Shown here: positions 1 through 10,133 of the stretch, in pieces
Layout of the letters: each line of letters starts with the position of its first letter
Position numbering within the stretch: the first letter of the stretch is position 1
DNA from: Cladophialophora immunda
Taxonomy: Eukaryota > Ascomycota > Eurotiomycetes > Chaetothyriales > Herpotrichiellaceae
NCBI RefSeq assembly: GCF_000835495.1
Contig: NW_015622544.1
Coordinates: forward strand, 887,704-951,703
DNA: 64,000 bases
Direction of reading: 5' to 3'
Program-made: the position numbers and the translations under genes
Notes under the pieces: model-generated
Seen by the model: the letters and a program-made list of their open reading frames with translations, nothing else
Database searches by the model: none
Told to the model about the DNA's origin: nothing

Positions 1-28
1 CCCTGTTGCCTCTTGGCCTTCGACCGCT

Positions 29-820
29 CTAGTTAGGTCTTAAGACTGGCGAGTTGTTCATCCTTCTACCCAGTCTCCCATTGGAAACGCTCGAGTGAAG
101 ACCTTTGAGGGCGTTTCTAGCTTGTGGCCCTCTGAACTGAATTGCCAGAGATTCGCCTATTGATTGGCCTGTGATAGATATCGCTGTCGAGGGCGTTTCG
201 CTTGTGAGATGGTGGTGTTCGTAGTGTGATCTAGTCGATCGCGGCGCCAGGAAGAACCTGACCAGATCGAATAGCCTTCGGCGGATTCCACGGATAGATC
301 CAGAGGTTTTCGAGCCAGACTTGATATTGGTGGCATTGAAACCGTGGTGGCTAGCCTTCTGGTATATTCGGGGTAACAGGGTCTTCTTGCATAGGCTTGC
401 ATCCTCGAATCTAGCCAGATCAGCGATTTGTACGCGTTCAACATAGATATACCTGCCTACCTTTGAACGGATCTCAGGATGGCGCTGGATAAACCGTGGT
501 AGCCAGTTGTGTCCGACCTGACTAGGGCCGCCAGACGACTCGCTAACTATCCCAGCGAGAACTCGCACAGTAGGATAGCTAGGCGCGTGTCCTTGAGCCT
601 CCAGATCAAGTATCCATCTCTTTAATAGTTCCTCCTGTATATTCGACAATAACTGCTGTGGTTCGTGGGCGAGCGTGGCCGATTGAGTGCCTCTTAGTCT
701 GCGACTTAACGTGGCGTAGTTGACATCGTTCGCGGCCGCGGCCGCGCGAATCGAGGGATATTTGCGCGTTTGATAGTCTTGAATGGCCTGTTGGATTCTG
801 GCCTCTCGCTTCGAGGTCAT
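29..820 (-). pseudogene. pogo/Fot1-type transposase relic (N-terminal DNA-binding part)
   Basis: The open frame encodes 263 residues. Residues about 5-45 look like a psq-type helix-turn-helix (basic start, repeated Ala, then the NYATLSRRLRG segment). Residues about 50-120 look like a CENP-B/Tc5-type helix-turn-helix ending in WLPRFIQRHPEIRSKVGR, as in pogo/Fot1 transposases. Family members then continue with a FNxxNIxNMDExGF block that opens the DDE catalytic domain. Here the sequence reaches FNATNI near residue 163 and then loses all resemblance to it, so the catalytic Asp is not present in this frame. The remaining hundred residues are unlike any transposase and the frame stops just inside the window edge. 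I read it as a decayed or internally deleted element; a retained DNA-binding-only protein is less likely. Any further part of the element lies left of the window. Confidence 0.6.
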
Positions 821-1142
821 TTACGCGTGATGAATCCAACGGACAGAGGTGGATGAGTTGGTTGTTGAAGAACAGGGTGGTTGCAAGACTTGGTGGTGGG
901 ACTGACTTCGAGATTTCTGGAAAGGCGATTAATTAGCGAGCGATGATGCCTACAGTGGTTGCATCGCCCACCACGGACAAGGCGTGAGTATAACCTACCC
1001 CACCACGCAACGGCATTGCAACGCTGAGTTGTTCATGTCCACAGCATTGAAAACAATCATGGGCTGAAAGATGCTGCCAAACATGGAGTAACCAAGTCCT
1101 CATCTGCAGAAGCGGCGTCGTGCTCTGCAACTCTCTCTCCCA
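821..1142. promoter_or_regulatory. intergenic, presumed promoter of the polymerase eta gene
   Basis: About 320 bases lie between the start codon of the leftward transposase relic and the start codon of the rightward polymerase eta gene. No other credible ORF, RNA gene or repeat is visible. The position makes it the likely promoter and 5' leader of the polymerase gene; no specific binding site could be identified. Confidence 0.4.
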
Positions 1143-3110
1143 ATGTCTTCATCGCAGCCCTTTGTTCCATCGTCGCCCATCTCCCGCGCCGGCGCCAGGA
1201 AGAAGTCGCGTTTTACATTCAAACATCTCCATCTCCTCAGCCAGTCTTCTACATCTTGTCCCTTGAGATGCATCGCACTGATCGACTACGACGCCTTTTA
1301 TGCCCAGTGTGAGATGATCAGACTGGGTGTGCCCGAGACCCAACCACTGGCTGTTCAGCAATGGCAGGGTCTCATCGCTATCAACTATCCCGCCCGGGAC
1401 TTTGGCTTGAATAGGCACGTCACCATCACCGAGGCAAAGACCAAGTGTCCGCAGATTGTGGTCCAGCACGTCGCAACGTGGCGCGAAGGCGACGACAAGT
1501 GGGCATACCGGGACGATGCCGCAAAGCACATCCAAACGGACAAGGTATCGCTAGATCCGTATCGTTTGGAGTCCAGGAAGAGTTTGGCCCTTATCAAGGA
1601 GATCTTGCCCCCGCCACCGATACAACGCGTCGAGAAAGCTAGCATCGACGAGGTCTTTCTCGACCTGTCCGCCCAGATCCACCAGATCCTGCTGGAAAGG
1701 TATCCGGAACTACAACACGCGCCCTACGACGATCCTACCGAGAACCTCCCCTTGCCGCCGTCGACGGCTCTGAACTGGGAGGCGGATGCTCTGGTGGATC
1801 TTGATTCCACCGAAACTGAAGACGACGACCCCGACTGGGACGACGTGGTCATGAACATAGGCTCCGAAATCGTCCGGGGCGTGCGCAAGACTATCCGCGA
1901 GAGGCTGAAGTACACTTGCTCGGCCGGCATCGCGCGTAACAAGATGATGGCCAAGCTCGGTGCTGGATACAAAAAACCCAACCAGCAGACCATTGTCCGG
2001 AACCGGGCGGTCCAACACTTCTTGTCCGGCTTCAAATTCACCAAGATACGCAATCTGGGCGGTAAACTCGGGGACCATGTCGTCGACACGTTCAATATCG
2101 ACGACGTCACAGATCTATTGAAAATTCCTCTCGAACAACTCAAGGCCAAGCTGGGCGCTGACACGGGGACGTGGCTCTATGGGACCATTCGTGGCGAGGA
2201 CAACAGCGAAGTCAGTTCGCGTACGCAGATCAAATCAATGCTATCTGCCAAATCCTTCAGACCTTCTATCAATACAACGGAGCAGGCAAATAAATGGCTA
2301 ACAATCTTTGTAGCAGACATCTATGCTCGCTTGGTCGAGGAAGGCGTGCTCGAGAACAAGAGAAGACCCAAGACCATCACTCTGCATCACCGGCAAGGCG
2401 GACAGACGAGGTCAAAACAGCTACCGATCCCAGGAGGCAAGAAGATCGACGAGATGATGCTTTTCGAACTCGCAAAAACCTTGCTTGGACAGGTCATTGT
2501 TGATGGGCGAGCCTGGCCGTGCGCAAACCTATCGCTCAGTGTTGGAGGATTCGAAGAGGGTCTGTCAGGTAATAAAGGTATTGATATGTTCCTGCTGAGG
2601 GGAGACGAGGCCAGGGCTGCCATGGATGTCCCACACCGAAGTAACACTGCAACACCGGATTTCGACGAAGGGCGGCCTGAGAAGCGGCGAAGGTTGAACG
2701 AAGGTCCCCCTAGCATTGCTCGCTTCTTTCCCAAAGGTGAGAGCACCGAGGAAGGCGAAGACGAATCCCCAGCTCATCTCCAAGACGAGGATATGGGCGG
2801 AGGAGGCGGCGATGATGAGAAGGACCACCGAGGGAACAGCCATCCCCCACCTCAATTGCACCAACAAGACATCGCCACTTATTTCTGTCAGACGTGCCAG
2901 AAATCGATCAATGAAACCGAGCGAGGTGAGCATGAAGACTGGCACTTTGCCAAAGATCTTCAAGCTCAAGATACGCTCTCTGTGACTGGCCCAACGAATA
3001 GTCGTCCCCCTGGTCCGCCCAATCCCAAGTCGAAGCGCGGCGCTTCGAGTAGTTCTCGAGGGCGTGGCTCAAAGGTCGAGAAGGGCCAGAGTCGCCTTGC
3101 TTTTGGATAG
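1143..3110 (+). CDS. rad30: DNA polymerase eta (Y-family translesion polymerase)
   Basis: A single uninterrupted exon of 655 residues, the usual size for fungal polymerase eta. It inserts nucleotides opposite UV photoproducts at stalled forks in the nucleus. The palm begins with ALIDYDAFYAQ (D48, D50) and carries the catalytic SIDEVFLDL block (D169, E170); YSCSAGIA-like text appears as YTCSAGIARNKMMAKLG, followed by the helix-hairpin-helix thumb and a little-finger domain. An acidic insert of about 40 residues follows the catalytic block. The C terminus has a UBZ ubiquitin-binding zinc finger (C582, C585, H597 or H601) and two PCNA-binding-like motifs, SIARFFPKG and the terminal QSRLAFG. The gene converges on the isovaleryl-CoA dehydrogenase gene with only 66 bases between the stop codons. 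Confidence 0.95.
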   Translation: MSSSQPFVPSSPISRAGARKKSRFTFKHLHLLSQSSTSCPLRCIALIDYDAFYAQCEMIRLGVPETQPLAVQQWQGLIAINYPARDFGLNRHVTITEAKTKCPQIVVQHVATWREGDDKWAYRDDAAKHIQTDKVSLDPYRLESRKSLALIKEILPPPPIQRVEKASIDEVFLDLSAQIHQILLERYPELQHAPYDDPTENLPLPPSTALNWEADALVDLDSTETEDDDPDWDDVVMNIGSEIVRGVRKTIRERLKYTCSAGIARNKMMAKLGAGYKKPNQQTIVRNRAVQHFLSGFKFTKIRNLGGKLGDHVVDTFNIDDVTDLLKIPLEQLKAKLGADTGTWLYGTIRGEDNSEVSSRTQIKSMLSAKSFRPSINTTEQANKWLTIFVADIYARLVEEGVLENKRRPKTITLHHRQGGQTRSKQLPIPGGKKIDEMMLFELAKTLLGQVIVDGRAWPCANLSLSVGGFEEGLSGNKGIDMFLLRGDEARAAMDVPHRSNTATPDFDEGRPEKRRRLNEGPPSIARFFPKGESTEEGEDESPAHLQDEDMGGGGGDDEKDHRGNSHPPPQLHQQDIATYFCQTCQKSINETERGEHEDWHFAKDLQAQDTLSVTGPTNSRPPGPPNPKSKRGASSSSRGRGSKVEKGQSRLAFG

Positions 3111-3176
3111 CTAGTGGTGGTCTTTTTGGATGAATGATCCCACCGCCCTGAAAAGATAATGTGATCTTGAAAGGCC

Positions 3177-4469
3177 TCAAATGCTTTGGTCAGCATACTC
3201 CTTGTTGAACGCCCTTCCGATGACCATCCTCCTGATCTCGCTGGTGCCGGCACCGATCTCATATAGTTTCGCATCCCTCAACAACCTCCCAGCCGGGATT
3301 TCGTTGACGTAGCCATTCCCGCCCATCAACTGAATCGCGTCCAGCCCGCATTCGCTAGCTCTTTCGGCGGCGTAAAGAATCGCGCCTGCACAGTCCTGCG
3401 TACGGATCTCGCCTTCCTCGTCAACCTTCTTCGCCGTGGTGTAGGTATACGCTCTCGCGGCTTGAAGCTTGGTATACATATCTGCCAGTTTGCCCTGGAC
3501 CAGTTGATTGTGGGCAATGGGGGTGTCGAATTGCTTCCTCTGGTGTGTGTACGGCAGAACCAGGTCCAGGCAGGCCTGCATGATCCCCAACGGTCCCGCG
3601 CTGAGGACCAGTCTCTCGAGGTCCAGCCCTTCCATCAGCACCGTGACGCCCTTGTTGACCTCGCCCAGGACGTTCTCCTTGGGCACGAAGACGTTGTCAA
3701 AGACGAGTTCGCCGGTGTTGGAGCCGCGCATGCCCAGCTTGTCCAGCTTCCTGGCGACCGAGAAGCCCTCAAAGGCCCTTTCCACGATGAAGGCCGTAAT
3801 GCCCCTGCTCTTCTTCTCGGGCTCCGTTTTGGCGTACACGACGATGTAGTCCGCCTCGGGCCCGTTGGTGATCCACATCTTGGTCCCGTTCAGGCGGTAG
3901 CCCCCGTCCACGGCCTTGGCCGTGGTCTTCATGCTCACGACGTCGCTGCCCGCCGAGTGTTCCGACATAGCCAGCGCGCCCACCTTGTCCCCGCTGATCA
4001 GGCCGGGCAGGACCCGTTCCTTTTGCTCCTTGTTCCCGTTCAGCGAGAGCTGGTTCACGCACAGCTGCGAGTGAGCCGCGTAGCTCAGCCCGATGGACCC
4101 CGACGCCCGCGAGATCTCCTCCATGATCACACTGTGTGCCTGATACCCCATGCCCAGACCGCCGTACTCCTCGTCGGCCGTCGGGCCCAGGAAGCCGGCC
4201 TCGCCCAGCTTCTTCCACATGAAGTGCGGGAAGTCATTTTCTCGGTCCGTCCGTGCGGCCAATTCTTCGGGGATCTCGCGACGGGTGAATTCCTGGACGC
4301 GCTCCCGCAGTTCGTACAGGTCTTCGGTGGTGGGAGGGGTGAAGTTGGCAGGATGTTTCGAGGTCGTCGACGCCGCTCGTATCGCGACTCGAGAGGGATT
4401 GGGCAGAGGAGCGGTTCGGGAAATACGGACGCCTGAGCGGGCAATTCTTGGGATGAGAGTGGACATCAT
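3177..4469 (-). CDS. IVD: isovaleryl-CoA dehydrogenase, mitochondrial
   Basis: A 430-residue, single-exon acyl-CoA dehydrogenase that oxidises isovaleryl-CoA to 3-methylcrotonyl-CoA in leucine breakdown. The first 35 or so residues are rich in Arg, Ser and Ala without acidic residues, as expected of a mitochondrial targeting sequence. Acyl-CoA dehydrogenase blocks are all present: [13 protein letters not shown] (165-177), WITNG (199-203), and the C-terminal [20 protein letters not shown]. The catalytic base in this subfamily is the Glu of [15 protein letters not shown], here E285, which separates it from medium- and short-chain enzymes that place the Glu later. The start with two Met codons at 4469 is chosen because the targeting sequence follows directly. 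In other fungi the gene often sits with methylcrotonyl-CoA carboxylase genes; none is seen here. Confidence 0.95.
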   Translation of the reverse strand: MMSTLIPRIARSGVRISRTAPLPNPSRVAIRAASTTSKHPANFTPPTTEDLYELRERVQEFTRREIPEELAARTDRENDFPHFMWKKLGEAGFLGPTADEEYGGLGMGYQAHSVIMEEISRASGSIGLSYAAHSQLCVNQLSLNGNKEQKERVLPGLISGDKVGALAMSEHSAGSDVVSMKTTAKAVDGGYRLNGTKMWITNGPEADYIVVYAKTEPEKKSRGITAFIVERAFEGFSVARKLDKLGMRGSNTGELVFDNVFVPKENVLGEVNKGVTVLMEGLDLERLVLSAGPLGIMQACLDLVLPYTHQRKQFDTPIAHNQLVQGKLADMYTKLQAARAYTYTTAKKVDEEGEIRTQDCAGAILYAAERASECGLDAIQLMGGNGYVNEIPAGRLLRDAKLYEIGAGTSEIRRMVIGRAFNKEYADQSI

Positions 4470-5120
4470 GACGGCTGATACTTGGGCAAAAGAGAATGAG
4501 AAGGAGCGTCTTCCACAGAAACTGGCTGATATAGTGAAATACTGTTGTTTCGTTGAGACAGTCGAGACAATCGAGTGAGCGAGGTCAAGGCTTAAAATTC
4601 CCCTGCTCCGCAGTTTGGCAATGCCGCTTCTAACCGTCGCCGTCTCACCGTGTTGCCGAGGGAGGCTTTAGTCGCTGCGGGGACAGTGCGAGAGCATAGC
4701 CACGTACGCGGTACTGCCACCGTATTTTCTGCAAATATCTCCGTTGGGCTAATGCTAGTTCACCATCTGCTCTTACAGCGAGATCCAGCCATTGGACAAT
4801 TGCCCTTGTCTTCAGACTTCAGCGAGTGACATACACTTGAGCAAATTCACCATAGACGTAACCCTCGACCCTAGATCGCCGGGTTCGACTTCTGACATGA
4901 ATTTCAGCCATTTCTTCATTGACGTCCACGTCAATCTCACGCATACCGGACTTCACAACGTGACGTGATGCCACCAGCACCAGTGAATTGTTACAGAGCC
5001 CAAGACTCGAAGATACATAGTAGCCTCTTCGTCAAGGATCTGGTGTGTCTTCTGAATGTAGACCCCATACTCGGTATCGCCGACGCAGCAGCCCTAGGAG
5101 TGAAATGCGAGTATCTGCAC
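4470..5120. other. intergenic, no gene seen
   Basis: About 650 bases between the start of the isovaleryl-CoA dehydrogenase gene and the 3' end of the small leftward gene. The half nearest 4470 must contain the promoter of the dehydrogenase. Short ORFs occur but none has family resemblance or a convincing exon structure. Confidence 0.4.
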
Positions 5121-5667
5121 TTAGACTCTGTACATCGGTGGCTGAATGATCCCGCCAGGAAGTACCGAAGGAGCCGTGGCGCTGGTTGACTTGCCTTGAA
5201 CCGGAAGACAGACCTCGCTAGGACACACTGTCGTCAGTACAGGCCCATGGGAAAGTGGGAGGTGTTTGCTCACCTGCGATAGCACGGCATTCCGCAGCTG
5301 GTACAAGCATGTGCAGAACGAGAAATTCTCTCAATGACTGCTCTTCTGTAGTTGTCACCATCCATCTTGATGATTTCGCCCGCAGGACCTTTGCTGATGA
5401 CGCCGACAAACTTCCTGAGAATCGGTTAAGATGAGCCATTCCAGAATTCAGTGCGAACGATTACCATTCGTCGGTTGTTGACATGAGAGATATGATCTTG
5501 GACATCTCGGCGATCACTCCGGGTCTACAGTGCGCTGGCCGGACAAATTCATAGTCGTTGACACTGTCGTAGAACGGCAGGCCGGGGGGATTGGTGATTC
5601 GCCAGAGTTGCTTGTTGTTATCTTTTGTGTAGTAGGACTCGAGCAGAATGAGTCTGCGTTCAGCCAT
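5121..5667 (-). CDS. small orphan protein with a CxxC-rich patch (three exons)
   Basis: I reconstruct three exons: 5667-5465, 5414-5274 and 5217-5121, joined with consistent phase into 146 residues. Intron 1 (GTAATC...CTCAG, 50 bases) has a CTTAAC branch site; intron 2 starts GTGAGC and ends CCTAG. The predicted protein begins MAERRLILLESYYTKDN and has a conserved-looking core including DEWKFVGVISKGPAGEIIK. Near residue 108 it carries a cysteine cluster, CTSCGMPCYRSEVC (CxxCxxxCxxxxxC), which could bind a metal ion. The C terminus is Ser/Thr/Pro-rich. I do not recognise the family. Clean splice sites, phase agreement and lack of stops argue that it is real; the function is unknown. Confidence 0.6.
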
Positions 5668-7163
5668 CTTTGCTTGGGATTAGGAATGCGATTAGAAGAG
5701 ATGAACCGATTTGAAGAGATGAGGTGTTGTCAGCGGCAAAACACTTGAGAAAGGTTCAGAGACCGGCGCAAGTCTGCTGTCGCTTAGAAAAAGCAGGTGA
5801 CCGCGCCTGCTGTCCTGCCGCGTGCTGCTTGCTCTGCGTGAAAGACAACATAGCCACCTGCAACATCCTCCTTTTCTGCTCGTTCACAACAACAGCTGCA
5901 ACATTCACACAACACAGAGAGGAGCTGAGGCGATGCCATGGCAACAGATGCGAAGGTCCCCGGGCATCATTATGTGCCTTCACCGGTGTGTTCGCGTCTG
6001 CGTCATGTTCTGCGACCTCTTCCTGTCTTACATCAGCTTCAACAGTCCCTGCGCAAGTCTTTTGGATAGACACGAGGGTACAGAGCCCAGTCCGAGCAGT
6101 ATCATGACGAGAAAGCAAGGCTGCGATGATCGCCCTATGGCTGCAAATCGGTCGCCGATCGAAGGGACAAGAGATGAGGGTGCAAGATCCAAGAATGCCA
6201 TCCTCTGACACAGTCAATCTGTCGATCTTCGGAACAACTGACGGTGCCAGGGTTTTTCCGATCCGCCCATCTATTATCTCGCTATCGACTGCGGTGCCAT
6301 CAGTGAGTTGCAGCTGTCTCGCTTTTGACAACTTCCTCTCCTGCCTCTCCTCCACAATGGACTTCAGCAACTCCCATGTTTGCTCGCTTCCTTGTTTCTG
6401 GCCTGGTTGTCTTGGACGATGTCATGGCATTATCCCCCACAACACTCTGGGCCTTGCATATCGGTGCCACCAGCGCTGACCGCTTCTCCTTCGTCACCTT
6501 CTCACCAGCCACGGCTAGCCTGCTCCCACGTTCTGCGCAGCCGGCCAATCGCGCGGTGAGATAGCGTCATCGTACATATCAAAATGCCACTTTCATCGGG
6601 AGTCCTCATCGTACCAGCCGAGCCTCTTCGAGCTAAGCATGTGCGTTTTCTGCACGCTGCCGCTGTGGAACACAAGCTAGCAGGTCTACAAGTACACAAT
6701 GTGCAAATGATATGGTCAAACGGTTTTGCCACTTAATGTTTTCGCATTATTTGGATCCTTTTCCGGTATCCACACCACATTCTTTGGCCACTGCCATGGC
6801 GTTGCCCACTTGATCATGGCGTCAACATGCATCTGTTGCGCCTCTGCAGCCAACCACGCATACGGTTTTGAAGATGCAGAGGATACCAAGGTTGTGATGT
6901 CCACCATGTAATTGACACAGAGAGCGCCACGGGATGACATCTATATCCAGGCTCTTGAGACTACAGCTGGTAATTCTGCAGGGCTCTACGTCGAAGGCCT
7001 AATGCAGCCACTGGCGCCTCCTACGTATATCCTCAGGCTTTGGAGTCTACTGAACACAATGCTGTTTAGGCAGATATAAGAAGACCTTGACCCCTTTTCA
7101 TAAAGGTCCCATTCTTCAGGCACACTACCGAGAAAGCCCACCCGATCACAGACTCTCGAAACC
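5668..7163. other. intergenic, 1.5 kb, no convincing gene
   Basis: This stretch separates two genes pointing away from each other, so it should hold both promoters. Several ORFs of 60-200 codons exist on both strands, the longest leftward at 5756-6370, but none has recognisable motifs, codon regularity or splice structure. The last 100 bases before 7164 are the likely leader of the HAD phosphatase gene. Confidence 0.4.
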
Positions 7164-8216
7164 ATGGCACCCATTGCTATCACTCCTCCACCAGTCGAGC
7201 CTAAGCAGGCCCGACCTGGTGTGCAACGCGCCAACACTGCCAACATGGGTACGAAGCGAAAGATCATCTGCTTCTCAGGTATGCCATCGCGTATTGCAAG
7301 ACTTGACTTGATCTAACAACCGAATCCAGACTTTGACGGCACCATTTTCATGCAAGATACCGGTCACACCCTCTTTGATAACTTCGGTTGTGGTCCGGAA
7401 AGAAGGAAGATTTTGGCGCATCAGCTAGAGTCTGGAGAACGGTCATTTCGCGAAATCTCAGACGAGCTGTACGCCTCACTAGATGTCCCTTTCGAGGATG
7501 GCTTCGAGGTCATGAAAACTGCCTTGGACATCGACCCTGACTTCCAGACCTTCCACGAGTTCTGCGTCAACAACAACATTCCTTTTAATGTCATCTCGGC
7601 CGGCCTAAAGCCTGTGTTGCGGAGGGTCCTCGATCACTTCATCGGAGAGGAGATGAGCAAACACATTGAAATTGTGGCCAATGATGCCAAAATTGCCGGT
7701 GATGGTAGCAAATGGGAAGCCGTTTGGAGACATGACACCGAGCTTGGTCACGACAAAGCCCGATCAATAAACGAGTACAGGGCAGCTGCGCAGCTGGAGA
7801 GCGAGAATGGCACAATACCGATGATCGTTTTCATTGGTGATGGCGTCTCTGACCTGCCAGCAGCACGTGAAGCCGACGTGCTTTTCGCTCGCCGAGGATT
7901 GAGGTTAGAGGAGTACTGCATCGAGCACGGCCTCTCATACATTCCCTTCGACACATTTGCCGACATCCAGCGGGAAGTTATCAAGATCGCCAAGGTCGAT
8001 GACGAAAAGACACATGGCAAAGGCTTGCCGTCCAACTTCAACCCTCGCGCGAACATGTGGAGAAGGGTTAGCAGCCGGGCTGCAGTGCCTGTGTTCGCCG
8101 CACTCAGTCCGCGCAAGGAGGAGAAGGCTTTCTTGTGGCCAGAAACCTTCACCCAGCCAGCCACGGTTCCAAACAAAGAGCAAGCGAAAGCTGCCCTTGC
8201 AGCGCCTGTTGCCTAA
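7164..8216 (+). CDS. HAD-superfamily phosphatase, phosphoserine-phosphatase/MtnX-like
   Basis: Two exons, 7164-7278 and 7330-8216, encode 333 residues; the 51-base intron (GTATGC...ATCCAG) has a TCTAAC branch site and splits the codon of the nucleophile. All HAD motifs are visible: motif I SDFDGT (nucleophile D39, acid D41), motif II NVISAG (S128), and motif IV IGDGVSDLPAA (208-213). The cap position between motifs I and II is typical of subfamily I. Closest family resemblance is to phosphoserine phosphatase-like/MtnX-like proteins and to yeast YNL010W, reported as a polyol phosphatase. The substrate is not evident from sequence. The C-terminal 90 residues beyond the HAD fold are basic, Pro/Ala-rich and probably disordered. 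No signal peptide, so cytosolic or nuclear. Confidence 0.85.
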
Positions 8217-8625
8217 AGTTGGGTTTGTCGAGCTATAGTTTGGTTTTAAGCTTACTACTTCCTGATCGTTTTTACGGTTTGTTCACATCTATCTTTACAG
8301 CGGGAAGCGATGGGTAATGACTGGCTTCGAAAGATTGGTTAGAAACCAGACACAACACAAGAGAAATAGATCTGTGTAGACAGACTGATATCCTGTAGCA
8401 GGTCGACATCCGGTGGAATAGAACATTACAAGAAATGTAGCGGAATTGAGTGAGAAATGTCTTCCACAAAAGAAACCCGCTTCTTGACGACTCGACATTT
8501 TCCGCCTTCGCCAACCCAGCCAATGGCCGCTACAAGCCGCTCTCTTCCCACAACCAGGCAAAATCTCGATATACCTACGTCCTCTATCCACGCGCCTATT
8601 CCGACTTAACTATCAACATCATCAA
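8217..8625. promoter_or_regulatory. intergenic between HAD phosphatase and TYW3
   Basis: About 410 bases between two rightward genes, presumed to hold the terminator of the first and the promoter of TYW3. Nothing specific is recognised. Confidence 0.35.
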
Positions 8626-10065
8626 ATGAGAAACAGCGCTGCTGCTTCTGCCGCCGCTCAGCCGTCCGTGCCCGCGTCCTTCGCGGCAAAAAAGTCGCAG
8701 ATCCTCGCGCACCTCGACCAACCCGCAGGCGAGTACACAGACAATTCCCCCAAGGGGACGGTGGACGCGCAGATCCGCGATCTGATCGACGAGATCAATC
8801 AGTATGAGGGGCTCGTGACGACGAGCAGTTGCGCGGGCAGGGTCGCTGTGTTTGTCGAGGGCCCGAGAGCGGGCGGGCGAGGTGACGGCGCGAGGAAGCG
8901 CGGAGGGGCCGCTCAGGACGGTCAGGGTGGTCAGGATGGTGAAGATGCCGCGGAGCCGTGGGATTTACAGGACAGAGATGGAGAGCGAGAGCGAGAGGGG
9001 GGAACAGATGGTTTGAGCGTAGGGGCTACCGGCAAGGGAAGAGGAGAGAAGACGACGACCTCGACCTCGACCTCGACGTCGCCTGGTGGCAAAGGTGGAG
9101 GGCGCTGGCTCTACGTCTCGCATGATCCTATCCCCATGCCCGCGTCCGCGTCCACCGCCAGCGCCGGCGTCAAGAATACGTCCGAAGCAACGAAATCAGC
9201 ACAGGCGCCGGAGCAAGAGTACTTTTCCACGCTGTTCCGCCTGGGCGACCCGTCGTCGTCGTCCCTATCCCCGTCCCCTCTGACACTCTCATTCCATCCT
9301 CCACCGTCTCGAACCTCGTCGCCACTCACATTCTCCGCGCCGCAGCCGCCCCAGCTGATCCACCTGTCCTTCTCGCCACTGATCCTGCACATCCACTGCG
9401 CGACCCTCCGCCACGCGCGCCCTCTGCTGGCAGCGGCGGTGAACGCCGGCTTCCGGGAGAGCGGGGTGCAGAGTCTTCGGGCGCTGGACGATGCCGAGCA
9501 CGGGGTGATGGTTGCCGTGAGGACGGCGGGGCTGGCCTTTGAGACCCTCGTGGGCGTGGCGCGCACACCACCGCCACCACCACCGGACCCATCCCCCTCG
9601 TCACCCTCCGATGGTGGTGGTGGTGAGCAGCGCCGGGTGCTGATTGACACGGGAGAATCCCACCGCCAAGGTCAAGGCGAGGGAGCAACGCACAGGGTCG
9701 TAAGCGAGGAGTACCTCGCCCTGTGCGCCGGGGTGGTCAACGAGCGGTTCGCGTGGAACGACGAGCGCAGGGAACGGTTTCGGCGCGAGCTGAAGAGGGC
9801 GATGGAGCGGGACGGACTGGGGTTTGGGACGGCAGGCAAGGAGGAAGAACCCGAGACGCGATCACTTGCGTGGGAAGATAAAGATGAACGAAGGAGGCGG
9901 AAACGAGAGGAGGGGCTCGAGAGGCAGAGGCTCAGAAAGGCAGATGCGGCGAGGAGCGAGGCGAGGCAAGCAAATGAGCTGGAGGCGCTGGATCAGGATC
10001 AGGATCAGGATCAGGATCAGGATCAGGATCAGGATCAGGATCTCACAGCGCTCGGCTTTGATTGA
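8626..10065 (+). CDS. TYW3: tRNA wybutosine-synthesizing protein 3 (TYW3), expanded
   Basis: A single exon of 479 residues. TYW3 is the SAM-dependent methyltransferase that N4-methylates the wybutosine precursor at position 37 of tRNA-Phe. Conserved blocks appear in order: TDNSPKGTVDAQIRDLI (38-54), LVTTSSCAGRVAVF (63-76), GGRWLYVSHDP (157-167) and the region HIHCATLRHARPLLAAAVNAG (255-275). The protein is nearly twice the size of the human enzyme (about 260 residues). The extra length is low complexity: a Gly/Asp/Glu/Thr insert between the second and third blocks (about 80-156), Pro/Ser-rich segments, and a charged C-terminal tail that ends in a Gln-Asp run coded by a hexanucleotide repeat. 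Synthesis of wybutosine needs partner enzymes (Trm5, TYW1, TYW2, TYW4), none of which is in this window. Confidence 0.88.
   Translation: MRNSAAASAAAQPSVPASFAAKKSQILAHLDQPAGEYTDNSPKGTVDAQIRDLIDEINQYEGLVTTSSCAGRVAVFVEGPRAGGRGDGARKRGGAAQDGQGGQDGEDAAEPWDLQDRDGEREREGGTDGLSVGATGKGRGEKTTTSTSTSTSPGGKGGGRWLYVSHDPIPMPASASTASAGVKNTSEATKSAQAPEQEYFSTLFRLGDPSSSSLSPSPLTLSFHPPPSRTSSPLTFSAPQPPQLIHLSFSPLILHIHCATLRHARPLLAAAVNAGFRESGVQSLRALDDAEHGVMVAVRTAGLAFETLVGVARTPPPPPPDPSPSSPSDGGGGEQRRVLIDTGESHRQGQGEGATHRVVSEEYLALCAGVVNERFAWNDERRERFRRELKRAMERDGLGFGTAGKEEEPETRSLAWEDKDERRRRKREEGLERQRLRKADAARSEARQANELEALDQDQDQDQDQDQDQDQDLTALGFD
9991..10042 (+). repeat. GATCAG hexanucleotide microsatellite coding for Gln-Asp repeats
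   Basis: About eight perfect tandem copies of GATCAG lie inside the 3' end of TYW3 and translate as alternating Asp and Gln. The unit is a multiple of three, so copy-number change would alter length without shifting the frame. Confidence 0.9.
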
Positions 10066-10133
10066 TTGATGCGTAAATTCTTCAGCTACACATCTCCTCT
10101 GGGCTTCATCAAAGACACAACCGTACGGCAACT

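Noticed and set aside
3462..4436. 324-codon rightward ORF
   Set aside because: It lies fully antisense to the isovaleryl-CoA dehydrogenase exon, has His/Arg/Val-heavy shadow composition and no family match.
5756..6370. 204-codon leftward ORF
   Set aside because: No motif or family resemblance, competing ORFs on the other strand, and irregular composition; most likely promoter DNA.
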